Below are positions 1 to 13,066 of a stretch of 64,000 nt of DNA, piece after piece. Both the position numbers and the translations under genes were made by a program. Location: positions 5,360,501 through 5,424,500 of the forward strand of contig JAQPZY010001675.1 of NCBI GenBank assembly GCA_029931535.1. The letters run 5' to 3'. This DNA comes from Margaritifera margaritifera. Lineage: Eukaryota > Mollusca > Bivalvia > Unionida > Margaritiferidae. The notes under the pieces are model-generated. The model had not been told where the DNA came from. It worked only from the letters and a program-made list of their open reading frames with translations, and searched no databases. Positions within the stretch are counted from its first letter, which is position 1. Each line of letters begins with the position of its first letter.

Positions 1-2170
1 TGTACTTTTTCCTGTGGTTTGTAGTACCCTCCAAGATAAATAGATCCATCAAGTTTCATTACTGTACATGCAGTAGTGTCATAGAAACGGAGCTAAATGC
101 ACAAATGTAACCATATGCATTGCAGGTAAAGAAAAAAATATTTTTCTCTTGTCACATCATTTTTCAGATTTTAATAGTGAAATCCTTGACAAGTTGAGAA
201 TGTTATCTAAGTTCTATCAAACACTGAGAATCATGTCACTCCTGTCGGATGATTTTCAGTTTATTCAAAAACGTAATCCTTGACAATGCACGAGTCGTAC
301 AGCCTTTAAGGCAGGACATGGATGAAAAAAAGCCATTAAAATATTCATCTCAAATTTAACAGTGCAGGACATGGATGAAAAAAAAGTCTTAAAAATATTC
401 ATCTAAAATTTAATGGTGCTTTAAAAGTATAAAAAGCACATGATACCTGTCATGTAATGTGAACCAGAAATAATTCATTTATATTGTACAAGTACTCACT
501 CTATACAAACCTGTTTATATGAACTTGTTATATGTGTTGTATAGTCTCTGCTTGTTTATGGTAACTTTGTACATATGGATGCAATGCATGTAAAAGTAAT
601 TAATGGCTATATTTTATACACGCTACCTTCTTTCCGTAGTTTAACATAAATGTACTAACTCGTATCAAAGAAAAGTATTTGAATGTGTGTGTGTGTTTAG
701 GTTGGTGCAAAATTTTCCAAGTAGTCATAACATTTTTCCTTGAAAAATAGTGACACATTCAATTATCTAGCACATTAGAAAAAAGTTGCACTATGGAATT
801 TTTTATTTTGGATGTGGTTTTTATGCAGGTTTAGTAATTACCCATTATTAAATAGTGTTTTCTTGAAACATTCACTTCTTTCTCTGACATTTTCATTTTT
901 AAGCTAATGCAATTTTTTAAAACTAAATTTTGAATTTGTGCATGTTCCTCTGTTAAGAAATGAAGTCCCTTTTGATACAATTTGGAAGATACATTACACT
1001 AGCAGAACTTGGCAACTTTAAGGCAAAACTCTGCACAAACTGCATAATTTGAATCAACTAATATTTCTTTTATATGAAATGAATAGCTATGATAACTGTG
1101 ATCTAGAGATATTGTTAGTTTTACACATCATTATCATGCCATTTTGTTCGGTGGTAGAGATTGGAAAACTCTACAATGAAACCCATCTATAAAGGGGCAA
1201 TGCAGAAACCATGAAATTTTGTCCGTTGTGGATAGTTATCTTTTCTATACTTGTGAAATATAAATAAATATCGGAAAACCATTGGATAATTGTCCTCTTT
1301 AAGCAGGTGTCATTTATAATGATATGTCTGCTATGGCAGGTTTCAATTTTTGTTCCTGAAACACACACACACACTGTCTACATGTATATGGGAAAAATGT
1401 TTCTTTACAGCATCAGGTCTATTCTAGGATGCGTGTTTGCAGGATTCACGCTATTTCTATGAAAAAAATAACGCCAAAAAACCAAACAAATGCACAAAAA
1501 CAGCACATCATATTTTCAAACCCTACGTCTATTTTTCATTATAACCCTCCTATATTTAGACAATTTTTCTCCCCCTTTTTTTTTCAATGAAGGGGGCAAG
1601 GAGAATTTATCCCCCTAAATATTTCAGTTTTAGAATATACCCTGCAACAGAGGAAAATAAAAATCCCAAGTTTTGTCAGACTGATCCAAAATTTTAATTT
1701 GTATGCACCCATGTTCTTTTAAGGATGAAGTTATTTTCCTCAATACCTTATGCTTCTGAGAAACATTACCATATATACTTGCTTACAAGTCAGATCCAGC
1801 TGCAAACTACATGTACCCATATCTGTTGGTGCATAATACACCAGTAGATCTTGTTTTTGTTTTTTTGTGGGTTTTCACTGAACTTTTAACACAGTATGCA
1901 GTTTGTTAGGACTAATGAGTGAAACAATCATAGAGTCTGATCTGCCATTGCATAATGTTCCAGCAGATCAGCGTCTATCTTGTTTGCAGCTGGATCCGAC
2001 TTGTACCTGAGTATAGACGGTAACCTGTGTTTTCTTGTTCATTGTACAAATCATATGTAAACATCACAATGCAATAATTTAACAGTATGTAAAAATTATG
2101 TACATTTTTTGTAAAGTATCCATGTGGATATATGTACAGTATACCAAATAAATATTATATTCTTGAATTT
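1..2170. other. AT-rich non-coding stretch, possible 3' UTR tail of an upstream gene
   Basis: No open frame here resembles a protein. A canonical poly(A) signal AATAAA sits at 2147-2152 in the plus orientation and is followed by T-rich sequence. The stretch could therefore be the long 3' UTR of a gene that lies left of the window, but nothing else supports this. A short (GT)n run lies near 684-695 and a (CA)n run near 1359-1373. Confidence 0.25.
311..418. repeat. Direct duplication, 53-bp unit x2
   Basis: The segment starting GCAGGACATGGATGAAAAAA at 311 recurs at 364 with a few differences (53-bp period). Both copies end in a similar ATTCATCT..AATTTAA block. It is a simple local tandem duplication. 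Confidence 0.75.
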
Positions 2171-2820
2171 ATTGTGAATTTTGTTTTTAAGTATTTTTAA
2201 ATCGTGTTCTTTTTAAGTTCCTTTAATAAATAGAGGGGCTGACTTTCTTTCTTGGTCCCTGGACTTTTTAATCTAATTTATGCCGAGTGCGGTCCTGTGG
2301 CACCGGAGCCCCAACATTTAATTGAAGTCATGCCAGGTATTAAACACAGTACATATTATTCTGTGCAGTACTTGGTTACAATGGTAAATATATTTTCCCA
2401 TTAGATCCCACTGTTTTGATTCTCTCTTCTGCCAATATCTTCATCTACATGGTTAAGAATATGTTATTATTCAATTGAAACAAAGTCCACCTGATTTTTG
2501 GGGGATAAAAATTAGATGGATTAAAAAGGTCAAAAACATGGGTTCCGGACCTCAGGGTTACAGCATTTTCAACTCCCCAAAAATAGCTTTTTTTTGCTGT
2601 TGCAAATTCATATTTGAAAAACAAAACAAAAACAAAAAATGTTCCTTTCATAGATTTATTCACACAAATAACACACACAAAATGAAGCCATCTTTAATGT
2701 GAGGGCTGTGTTCCAGTTGTGATGGACCATTTGATGCTATAGGATACAAATCTCTTTCTACAGCTCTACCAGGATGATACTCTGGTGTTATGGGGACCTG
2801 GAAAAAAAGAAGAAAATACT

Positions 2821-3565
2821 GCGTTTATTAGGGTCCTGCATTGAGATGCAGGAGCCCCAAAGTCATCACTTTTTCCATGTGTCAGGCAGTCCATCTGTCC
2901 ATCAATTCATACTTCTTGTAACCAACATAGCTCTGCAACCCTTACACGTAACTAGCTGCCATTTGATAAGTGAATTGCCTATTACAAGTAGATATAGCTG
3001 CGCCTTTTAAAGTGTCATCTTTTCAGATCAAATTGTGATGGAGTTATTGCCCTTTTTAATCAATATTACATTTCCACCACAGGAGATCTTTGTAACTAGC
3101 ATAGCTCAGGAACCATTCAACATATTCTGATGCAATTTGATGTGTATATATTATCTCGTGGGTCTGGACGAGTTTTTATGGGTTTTGTCTTGTCAATTCC
3201 ATTATGAATCGATTTCTGGTCTTGACTTCACACGAGATTTTGCTTGGAACTAGCACTGTTTTGTCAACTCCATTTTGAAGAGTTCTGGTTTTATCTTCAC
3301 ATAAGATTTTGCTTGTACCCAGCACTGTTTGCAACCCTTACACATAATTGGATGCCATTTGAATTGCTTAATACATATAGCTGTGCCTTTTAAAATGTGT
3401 CTTCTTTTCAGGTCCAATTTTGATGGCGTTATTGCCCATTTTGATCAGTATTGCATCTTCACTACAGTCAATCCTTGTAATCAGCATAGCTCAGTAACAA
3501 TTCAATTGATTCTGATGCAATTTGGTATTCCATTGACAGAATTATACCCCACTGATAATTTATTT
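2821..3565. repeat. Interspersed repeat with terminal hairpin and internal duplication
   Basis: At the left edge a perfect 8-bp stem, TCCTGCAT-TGAG-ATGCAGGA, lies at about 2832-2851. Inside, the block at about 2936-3140 (CAACCCTTACACGTAACT..) recurs at about 3330-3530 (CAACCCTTACACATAATT..). Read on the minus strand, the hairpin is followed by CCCTAAT, which would fit the CTRR|T end of a canonical Helitron, but no matching 5' end was found. I can only say it is a decayed interspersed repeat. Confidence 0.45.
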
Positions 3566-4212
3566 TAGCAGGCGTACTTCTTTCCTTTTTTACATTTTCT
3601 TAGCAAATTTTCATCAATGACACTCAAAAACCAAATCCCAATCCCCATACTTTTAAGAATTTACATTTTTCAGATTTAAAAAAAAAAAAAACTAAAATTA
3701 GTGCATTATTGTGTAATTATATATTCTTCAGTGCCTCAGCATCAACCCTTTTCCTTTGCTTTCAATGGTCGAGTTTTAAAAAAGTACTAAATTCAAAAGC
3801 AAATAAATTTTTAGGGCAAGAATAGTCCAACATAAATCAGTAGGCTAGACTGAGTTAAAAACATAGTTACTATGAAAGGACAAATCTACTGCACTTGTAT
3901 AAAACACAGAATTTCAGAAAAATTATGAAGATGATGCAGAGTTCAGAAAATTGTCAATCTGCATAATGTAACATTTATTTTCATTTCCATAGTCTGAATT
4001 TTAACTGAGAAGAACAGAGATACATGGAAGATGTATCAACTTTCAAGGCAGCTGCAAAATATTTTTTGAATCTGAGCATATAAAAAATTCCAAGGTAATA
4101 CTTTGCTAAATTGTCAACAGTGATCTCCCCAGAAATTTTGGATAGAGTCTGGGTATGTGTGCGGTAGCATCATAAAATGTTTTCAAAAATGTGTCTTATC
4201 ATCATAAAAGTG
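3566..4212. other. No recognisable feature
   Basis: AT-rich sequence with a poly(A) run near 3680. No gene, repeat unit or structured element was recognised. Confidence 0.5.
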
Positions 4213-6321
4213 AAAGAAGAGTCCCTTGAAGAGACTGACACTCTATTGGGCAAAAAGAATTTCTAGGAATTTAAGATAAGACCATTTCTTCCTTTTTACT
4301 GCTAAGTGTTGAAACCATCTTTCATATTCTTCGGCAATAACAAGATTTTCAAATCAGATGCTGTGGTGGCCATATTGGATATCGGATTGGCACCATTTTC
4401 ATTTAGGAAAAAGTAGACATCAATAGAAGTCTTTTGGTCAAAACCCCATGTCACAATGATCATCCATTCAGGGGGAGTATTGACAACAAGATTTTTCACA
4501 ACAGCCATCATTGCAGTCATATTGGATGAACGACTGGCACCATTTTCATTTAGGACCAACTAGGTATCATAAGAAGTCTATTGGTGAAAACCCCATGTCT
4601 ATACAGCCATCCATTTGGAGAAGAGATAACAATGTTTTCCAGATAGCCACCATGGTGGCCATATTGAGGGTTAGTCATTTTCATTTAGGACCAAGTAGAT
4701 ACCATAAGAACTCTTCTGATGAAAACCCCACTTCAAAATGACTTTCCCTTTAAGAGTAGCTAAAACAAGATTTTCAAGATGGCCACATACTGGACATCAG
4801 TTCAGCACCATTCTAATTTAAGATCAACAAAACATTTTAAGAAGTCTTTTAGTGAAAACCCCATGATGATATGACCATTCATTCTGGAAAAGTAGTAATA
4901 ACAAGATTTTCAAGCTGGCCACTGTGGCAGCCATATTACACTCCAGATCAGCACCATTTTCATTTAGGACTAACTAGACATCATAAGAAGTCTTTCAGTG
5001 AAAATGCCATGTTGATATAACCATCCATTCATGAGTAGTAGCGATAAGATTTTCAAGATGGCTGTTATGGTCGCCATATTGGATGTTAGATCGGCTCCAT
5101 TTTCATTTAGGACCAAGTAGACATCATAACAAGTCTTTTAGTGAAAACCCCATGTTGATATGACCATCCATTCAGGAGTATTGGCTGCCATGGAGACCAT
5201 ATTGGATGTCTGAGTGGCACCATTTTCATTTAGGACTAACTAGACATCACAAGAAATCTTTTAGTGAAAACCCGATGCTGATATGACCATCCATTCAGGA
5301 AGAGTAGTGATAACGAGATTTTCAAGATGGTTGCCATGGTGGCCGTATTGGAAGTTAAATTAGCATAATTTTCATTTAGAATCAACCAAACATCATAAGA
5401 AGTCTTTCAGTGAAAACCCCATGTTGATAGGACCATCCATGTACGTGGAGTAGCAATAACAAGATTCTCAAGAGGATAACAAGATTTTCAAGATGACTGC
5501 CATGGTGGCCACATTGGACATCAGATTGTCACCATTTTCATTTAGGACCAACTAGACATCATAAGAAGTCTTTTAGTGAAAACCCCATGTTGGTATGACC
5601 ATTCATCTGGGAGGAGTAGTGACAAGATTTTCAATATGGCTGCCATGGTGGCCATATTGGACATTAGATCTTCACCATTTTCATTTAGGACCAACAAGAC
5701 CTCATAAGAAGTCTTTTAGTGAAAACCCCATGTTGATATGACCATCCATTAGGGAGAAGCAGCGATAATATGAGTTTCAAAATGGCTGTTGTGGTGGCCA
5801 TATTGGATGCCAGATCAGCGCCATTTTCATTAACAGCCAACTAGACATCATAAGATGTCCTTTAGTGAAAACCCCATGTTGATATGACCATCCATTAGAG
5901 AGAAGCAACGATAACATGAGTTTCAAAATGGCTGTTGTGGTGGCCATATTGGATGCCAGATCAGCGCCATTTTCATTAACAGCCAACTAGACATCATAAG
6001 ATGTCTTTTAGTGAAAACCCCATGTTGATATGACCATCCATTCAGGAGAAGTAGTGATAACAAGATTTTCAAGATGGCTGCCATTGTGGCCATATTGGAT
6101 GTCATATCGACACCATTTTCATTTAAAACCAAGTAGACATCATAAGAAGTCTTACAGTGAAAACCTCATGCTGATATGACCATCCATGTAGGAGGAGTAG
6201 CGATAGCAAGATTTTCAAGATGGCTGCCATGGCAGCCATTTTGGAGATCAGGTTGGCACAATTTTTATTTCAGACAAAAAACCATCCCATAAGCTCTTCT
6301 GGTCTATATCCAGTAGAGCTA
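4213..6321 (-). mobile_element. Helentron-like non-autonomous element with core tandem repeats (family A, copy 1)
   Basis: About 13 degenerate copies of a unit of about 145 bp fill the interior. Each contains a block like AAGATGGCTGCCATGGTGGC, a CATTTTCATTTAGGACCAAC block and a CATGTTGATATGACCATCC block. The flanks are not repeated and match the copy at 54821-55623 in reverse. The 5' end, at about 6320 on the minus strand, reads AGCTCTACTGG and then AAGAGCTTATGGGATGG. The other end, at 4217-4251, has an imperfect hairpin AGTCCCTTGAAGAGACT beside an ACTCTATTGGG copy of the subterminal inverted repeat. Bivalve pearl/HINE-type elements are known with this build: subterminal inverted repeats, one terminal hairpin and tandem core repeats. 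No coding capacity is present; short ORFs here are repeat artefacts. Confidence 0.75.
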
Positions 6322-6329
6322 AAAACTAA

Positions 6330-7829
6330 TTCAAAATAAATATGTTGATTTGTAAATAATGGTCATAGCATGGTGAGTTAGCCTTGCAAAATGGGTAGGG
6401 AAAAAGAATGGGGCTCTTTATAAAGAGATGGTTTATTTTCAGAATACATATGGTATTTAAAGCGACTATCATGCTGCGCCGAAAAAAAGACTGTTCAACT
6501 TGCTTATGGTTTTCAGGATTTACGGAATAGAATGCATGCACTGATGTAAAAATCTGTCAACACTTCATCCAAATTTGACTCTCTGTGAAGGTCAGCAGTA
6601 TGTATTACTTTTTTATGCCGGGAAAAATTGATACCCGATTATTAAGATGTATGAGAATGCCAAAGTTTCTTGTAATAATTTCATTTAACTACACTTATAC
6701 TGAAAAAATTAATAGATCTTTTTACACACTGGTCCTTGTGAGAAATTCTCAAAATAAATCAGCATAAGAATAATAGGCAATAGAAAAGTGAAGTAAAAAA
6801 CATTTGTAGTAAATGTTATCTTTATTTCTGATGGGTTGTTTTACAATGTTGGCATATACTTTAACTTCTCAAACATGTTGATTTTCCAATTTAAGACTTC
6901 ATTTGTCTGAAAATAAGATTTTGTTTTCAATAATAAAACTTCTATGTCTGAAAACTGTAATGGTATGAAAAATTACATAAATTACAGTAAGTCACTTGGT
7001 AGAACATGATTCTAAGAGCGACTAACTTCTTTTGTATTAGTACTCAAGCTAGAGTCAAAACCAGAGTGTAATCCATGACTACATTCACCTCTACTTTCAC
7101 TAGTTTCCAGTAGCCACTGTAAACAATATCATGCAGCAAATAAATTATGATTAAAGTGCTCTTGTCCCTTTTTTCAAACTGAAGATATTTGTGCAATCTT
7201 TTATCTTTATATTTGAACTTTTAATCATTTTAAAATTTGAAATATGAACTTTTAATTGGTACCATATGGCCATTATTGTGAAACCACCCACCTACCTACC
7301 CACCAACCCACCTACCTACCTACTGTGACAGGGCATAAAAAAAACATAAAAGAATAATAAAAAAAACATTCATTTCTATCATATCAAAGTAGAAATAGCA
7401 AGTTATTAATAAAAAGATTATTATTATTATTGTATTAATTTTTTACAATTAGTGTTCTTAAAATCTCTCTGTAAAGCTATTAATATTGTCCACCCCTAGA
7501 TGCCAGATATTACTTGGTGAAAGTCACAGCCTTTGAGTAACCTTAGAGTGACAGTCAGCTATAGTTCATGCATCAGTAATTATGTTGATTAATCACAGGT
7601 GAGTCCTCGCATGAAAAGCATGCAGCATGCAGTCCACTGGCCTAATTCCTATACTCATTCACATGTACAATACACAGTTAATCTGCTGTGGGTAGCATAT
7701 CAAAATATACAATGTATAAATATTAATAAGGAAAGTTTACCACTGAATAAACATATTTATACCTACTTCCAACTGCCTTGGTCACAAAGGGACTTCTGAG
7801 TAGGGTAGGATGTATGTTCATGTATATAG
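6330..7829. other. Non-coding, with a short (ACCT)n tract
   Basis: No gene is recognised. A CCCACCTACCTACC-type low-complexity tract lies at about 7287-7322. The rest is AT-rich single-copy-looking sequence. Confidence 0.5.
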
Positions 7830-10530
7830 GTCTAGCATATCACAAACACAACTTAACTTGGTAAAGCATACAATGTAGGTCACTGACCTTTGCTTTTAGG
7901 GGCACTGAAGCAACAGAGATGCATCCAATTATCAAGTTTCATGACTGGAACATAAACAACACCAAAGAAATTAACTTTTAACACAAAATGTGAACAAAGT
8001 CACTGAGCATGAATGGGTCACAGAGACTTCTGTTGGCAAAAAGGATACAGAACTTATCAAGATGCATCCACTCACCAAGTTTTGTGATTCTAGGCAGGAT
8101 ACTATGCATACAACATGCCAAAAAACTCATGTGGTCATTTGTTAAATGCAAAAACTTAACCAAAGCCAGTAAAAGATGAAATATAGGTCACAATGAGCCT
8201 CTTTTGTTGTAAGAGTCTGGTAGTAATGGAGATGCATATCATCGATCGATTTCACGATTACAGCATGAACAATCCTGAGAAATAAACATAAACACAAATT
8301 TAACCAAAGTCAGCGAAGCATACAATATGGTCGATATTGACCTACTACTGAAAGGAGGGAGTAATGCTCATAAAGATGCATTCCCAAGTTTCTTCATTTT
8401 ATACACGATAGTATGCACAAAGCATGCTAAAATATCTCTGTGGTCATGAGCTAGATGCAACAACTTAAACTAAATCAGTAAAATGTGAAATACAGGTCAC
8501 TGGTAATTTTTTGGAATGTGAAAATCACCTACTTGAAGGAATACAGCAATAACAGTAAATATGTCAAACTGAACCAAAATCAGTGAAATGGGAAATATGG
8601 GTCACAGTGACCTACTGTTAAGATGAGTATATAGTACTTATCAAGATGTACCCTCTCACCATATTTTATGATTCCAGGTATAGCAGTATTATATAATAGA
8701 TAAAACACCAATGTGATCATGAGTTAAATTCAAAAACATAAGCCAATAAAAAATTTAATCTAGGTCACAATGTCTTTGTTTTATTGTAAGGGTGTTGTAC
8801 TGATAGGGATGCAAACAATCATCCAGTTTAACAATTCTGGCATAAACAATTCTTGAGACTGAAACCAAGTCGGTGAAGCATGAAATATGTGTCACAGTGA
8901 CCTACCTTTGTGATGAGAGTGTACTTCTTATCAACACGCATTCCTTCACCAAGTTTCATGAATCTTAAGTATAACATTATATATACAGGGTGCTAAAACC
9001 TATTTGATCATCAGCTAAATGTAAAACTTAACCCAAGCCAGTAATATGTGAAATGTAGGTCACAGTGACATTCTTTTGTGGTGATGGTATGGTACTAAAA
9101 GAGATGCATAAACTCGTCTAGTCTGATGATACTAGCATGAACAGAGTCGAAGAAATGAACTTAAAACACAACATTCAACCAAAGTCAGTGAGCATGAAAT
9201 ATAGGTCACAGTGACCTACTTGTGTCATAAGAGTGTAGTACTCATCAATATGCATTCCCTCACCAAGTTTCATGAATCTAGGTGTAACAGTATATATAGA
9301 GGGTGCTAAAAACTGCTCAACGCAAAAACTTGACTCAAGTCAGTAAGATGCAAAATGTAGATCACTGCACCATTCTTCTGTGGTAAGGGCGAGGTACTAA
9401 TAGAGATGCATACAATCATCCAGTTTGATGATTATAGCTTAAACGGAGCTTGAGAAATAAACTTAAAACACAATTTTACCAAAGTCAGTCAAGCAAGAAA
9501 TATAGGTCACAGTGACCTACTTCTGTGATATGGGTGTGGTACTCATCAAGATGCATCACCTCACCAACTTTTATGAATCTAGGTATAACAGTATATATCT
9601 ACATGGTGCTAAAATCAGATTTGGTCACAAGATAAATGCAAAAACCTAACCTAAGCCAGTAAAATGTGAAATGTAGGACACAGTGATGTTCTTTTGTGGT
9701 ATGGGTGTAGTACTAATAGAGATGCAAACAATCATGAAGTTTAATGATTCCAGCATGAACAGAGTTTGAAAAATAAATTAAAACACAACATTTAACGAAA
9801 GTCAGTAAAGCATATAGGACCCAGTGTCCTACCTTTATGACGACAGTGTAGTACTCATCAAGATGCATTCCCTCACCAAGTTTCATGAATCTGGTTGTAA
9901 CAGTATATATAGAAGGTGCTAACACTTATTTGGTCATGAGCTAAATGCAAAAATTTGACATAAGCCAGTAAAATGTGAAATGTATGTCACAATTTGATGA
10001 TCCTAGCATAAACAGAACTTGAGAAATAAACTGAACACAGAAAATTTAACCAGTCAGTGCAGCATGATATATAGGTCAGTGACCTACATTTGTGATGAGG
10101 GTGTAGAAATCATCAAGATGCATCCTTTCACCAACTTTTATGAATCCAGGTATAACAGTATATATACAGGGTGCAGAAATCCTAGTTGGTCATGAGCTAA
10201 GCACAAACACTTCACCTAAGCCAGTAAAATTTAAAATGTAGGTCACAGTGACTTTCCTTTGTGATAAGGGCATGGTGCTAATAGAGATACATACAATCGT
10301 ATAGTCTGATGATTCTATCATGAACACAGCTTGAGAAATAAAACCTAAACTACAACATTTAATCAAGGTCAGTGAAGCTTGAAATATAGGTCACAGTGAC
10401 CATTCATTTGTGATGAGGGTGTAGTACTCATCAATATCCATACCCTCGCCAAGTTTCATGATTCCAGGTATAACAATATTTAAACAGTGTGCAAAACATC
10501 TGAGCTAAATACAAAAACTTAATAACCAAG
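7830..10530. repeat. Degenerate tandem array, unit about 300-310 bp, 8-9 copies, with palindromic AGGTCACAGTGACCT motifs
   Basis: The phrase CTCACCAAGTTTCATGAATC or a close variant recurs near 8076, 8656, 8946, 9270, 9560, 9872, 10127 and 10446, about every 300 bases. Each unit has two related halves, one with GTAGTACTCATCAAGATGCA and one with GGTACTAATAGAGATGCA. The half-junctions carry AGGTCACAGTGACCT (perfect at 9203-9217 and 9504-9518, with variants near 8599, 8890, 10066 and 10388). That palindrome equals the inverted-repeat nuclear-receptor (estrogen-response-type) consensus. No ends of a transposon were recognised. Confidence 0.8.
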
Positions 10531-10539
10531 AATGTACAC

Positions 10540-11849
10540 GTTTGTACTGATGCAGCTCCCCAGCCCCCTCCCCAGGGAGTTAATGGTATAAAACCCACTC
10601 AGAACTGTTGCCTACGACCTAAGAAAGAATGGTTGACATTCAGATAGGGTGTACATATATATATGCTTTTATTTGTGCAGACGACAAAGCCAGGTGTTGT
10701 ACAATAGTTTACCTATACTTTGTAGAGGTGAGCCAAAAATGAGAGAAGTGGCTTCTCCTTCCAAATAGAAATGGCAGAATGAGAAAGTTCTGGGGGGAGA
10801 AGTTACAGAGAAGTCAAGTAAATTAAGTTTTCGTTTTACTTTGATCAATAGAAAGAAATTTTCTCCAAGGTCCACAACAGTATAAATTATCATTTACGAT
10901 TTGCTCAAATTTGAAATGTAAAAGAGTGAATGACAATGCTGCACATTTTTTCTTCCATGCATTGAATGACTAAAATAACAAGTTTTTTTTTAAAAGAATG
11001 AAAATAACATTTTTTATGAGACAGATGAAAAAGATTCAGGTAATCACAACAATATTTATCTTGTAAATAAATAATGACAAGTGTTAGAAGAAATCATTAT
11101 GAACTTTGCAAAATTACTGTATGATTTTTTCCTTCTTGTAAAATATATTTAGTTTGTCATTCACTTCTTTTTTCCTTCATCTGTTTTTTTAGTGTGTGTG
11201 CATGCTTTTTCCAGAATCTGTACTGATTGTTGATCCAATCTTTATATTAAGCATTTGGAATACCTTGGATGCTGCCCTCTGGATCAGAGTACACTTTGCT
11301 AACTATTCCAGTGGTTTTTCAATTCCTTGTCTTTCTTTAAAACAAATAAAAACAAATAAGGTCAGTGGTAATGTTTTGTCTTTCAAGTCACCTTGTCACA
11401 TTAAACAACCCTGGCAAAGCATTGGATGATTATAAAATGGGTGCAGCTGGCAAGTTCATCAGCACACCTTATCAATGGGACCAATTACTGGCGACTGATA
11501 GGGTGGTCTCTGTGTGTCAGAAGGGCCCCATCTCAAAATGTGCTCCATGCTAGGATCCTAGGAGTTGTTCACTAATGTATCATTAACTAGATAAAGTGTT
11601 TCAGGGACATTGGATTAAAGACATGGTGGGAAGTATATTCTAAGACAATACAACTCCAAAGCTGTTTTTCTTGGTCATCTCAGAATCAGAAGGTGAAGTG
11701 GAAATCACCCATATGTATAAAGCAGGCAACTTCACGTTCCAGTAAGTGATTCAAGTTTGAGCCCTGCTGTATGTTACTGTAAATGTGATTATGGACGAGG
11801 TAGATATGGGCCTAGTCCTACTAATTAGATCCAGATGAAACTTGTATAG
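10540..11849. other. No recognisable gene
   Basis: Mixed AT-rich sequence with short ORFs only. None resembles a known family. No clear repeat unit or inverted repeat was seen. Confidence 0.45.
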
Positions 11850-11864
11850 ATAAAAGAGGTTTCT

Positions 11865-12366
11865 CTCTTTTCCTTAAATATGTATTTAATTTTTATTCAG
11901 GACTGCTTAGGGCTACCATATGTCCTTTTTCCCCAAGGACATATCCTCCTTTTCGGTCCTTAAATCTCCTCTTTCTCTCTCTCTCTTCCTTAAATATGTA
12001 TTTAATTTTTATTCAGGACCGCTTAGGGCTACCATACGTCCTCTTTTTCCCAGATGTCATCCTTTTCGGTCCTTAAATCTCCTCTTTCTCTCTTCCTTAA
12101 ATATGTATTTAATTTTTATCCAGGACCGCTTAGGGCTACCATACGTCCTCTTTTTCCCGGACATGTCCTCCTTTTCAGTCCTTAAATCTCCTCTTTCTCT
12201 CTCTCTCTTCTTTAAATATGTATTTAATTTTTATTCAGGACCAACTTTGGGCTACCATTTGTCCTCTTTTTCCCGGACATGTCCTCCTTTTCAGTCCTTA
12301 AATCTCCTCTGTCTCTCTCTCTCTTCCTTAAATATGTATTTAATTTTTATTCAGGACCACTTTTAA
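11865..12366. repeat. Tandem array, unit about 107-116 bp, 4+ copies
   Basis: TCCTTAAATATGTATTTAAT starts units at about 11871, 11987, 12094, 12209 and 12325. Each unit also carries a GGGCTACCATACGTCCTC block and a CT-rich tract. The 148-residue open frame across the array is a repeat artefact, because the unit happens to lack stops in one frame; its protein is a repeat of itself. Confidence 0.85.
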
Positions 12367-12390
12367 TGAAGGAAAGCAAGTATTAAAAAG

Positions 12391-12639
12391 TAGGGGTGAA
12401 ACGATTCATCGATATATCGATACTTTTGCCATATCGATACACGTATCGATACAAGATGTGAAGAATCAATACAAAACAATACTTACTCTATATAAACTAT
12501 TTTAATCTTCAGCAGTCACGAATAATTATTAGTCATTTGCCTTATTATTCTTTAAACTGAGAATCGATAATGTATTGTATCATAGGCTGTGTATCATGAA
12601 TCGTATCAATACGTGGCACAGGTGTATCGTTTCACCTCT
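12391..12639. mobile_element. hAT-type MITE, 249 bp, with exact 8-bp target-site duplication
   Basis: The left end TAGGGGTGAAACGAT matches the reverse complement of the right end (TAGAGGTGAAACGAT), differing at one base. The element is bounded by TTAAAAAG at 12383-12390 and again at 12640-12647, a perfect 8-bp duplication, which is the hAT superfamily signature. The interior is rich in ATCGATA motifs and has no coding potential, so it must have been mobilised by a transposase encoded elsewhere. Confidence 0.88.
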
Positions 12640-12840
12640 ATTAAAAAGGCAATGGTTTTCTCCTCAATTGTGGCACCATTGTTCATGGATTATAGATGTA
12701 ATGGCTAACAAGCCCCTCTCAAGCTTATTGCTATGTTTGAACCTGCTGGAGTTTACCCCAGTAAAAATTGTCTTAAAACAGACATATACATGATGATAAC
12801 CAGTGTTACTGCTAAGATACTGAACAGGTGGCAAAATGTT

Positions 12841-13055
12841 TGGAACAGGCAGTGGAAAAAATTCTACACGAAATACAGGACAGGCAGTGGAAAAAATTCT
12901 ACATGAAATACAGGACAGGCAGTGGAAAAAATTCTACATGAAATACAGGATAGGCAGTGGAAAAAATTCTACATGAAATACGGGACAGGCAATGGAAAAA
13001 ATTCTACATGAAATACAGGACAGGCAGAGGAAACAAATTATACACAAAATACAGG
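12841..13055. repeat. 35-bp minisatellite, six copies
   Basis: CAGGCAGTGGAAAAAATTCT begins units at 12846, 12881, 12916, 12951, 12986 and 13021, an exact 35-bp period. Only scattered substitutions occur, and the last unit is the most diverged. The array ends about 12 bases before the terminal hairpin of the next element. Confidence 0.95.
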
Positions 13056-13066
13056 ACCTTTAGAAA

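Noticed and set aside
4302..6132. Several 60-85 residue frames with similar sequences (e.g. MVLNENGA.., MAVNENGA..)
   Set aside because: They are the same frame of successive family A core units, not genes or a protein family.
4300..6290. Regular repeats as a CRISPR array
   Set aside because: Units are about 145 bp, degenerate and contiguous without short unique spacers, in a eukaryotic setting.
11920..12366. 148-residue open frame, the second longest in the left half
   Set aside because: It runs through a 107-116 bp tandem array and translates to a repeat of itself; the stop-free frame is a by-product of the repeat.
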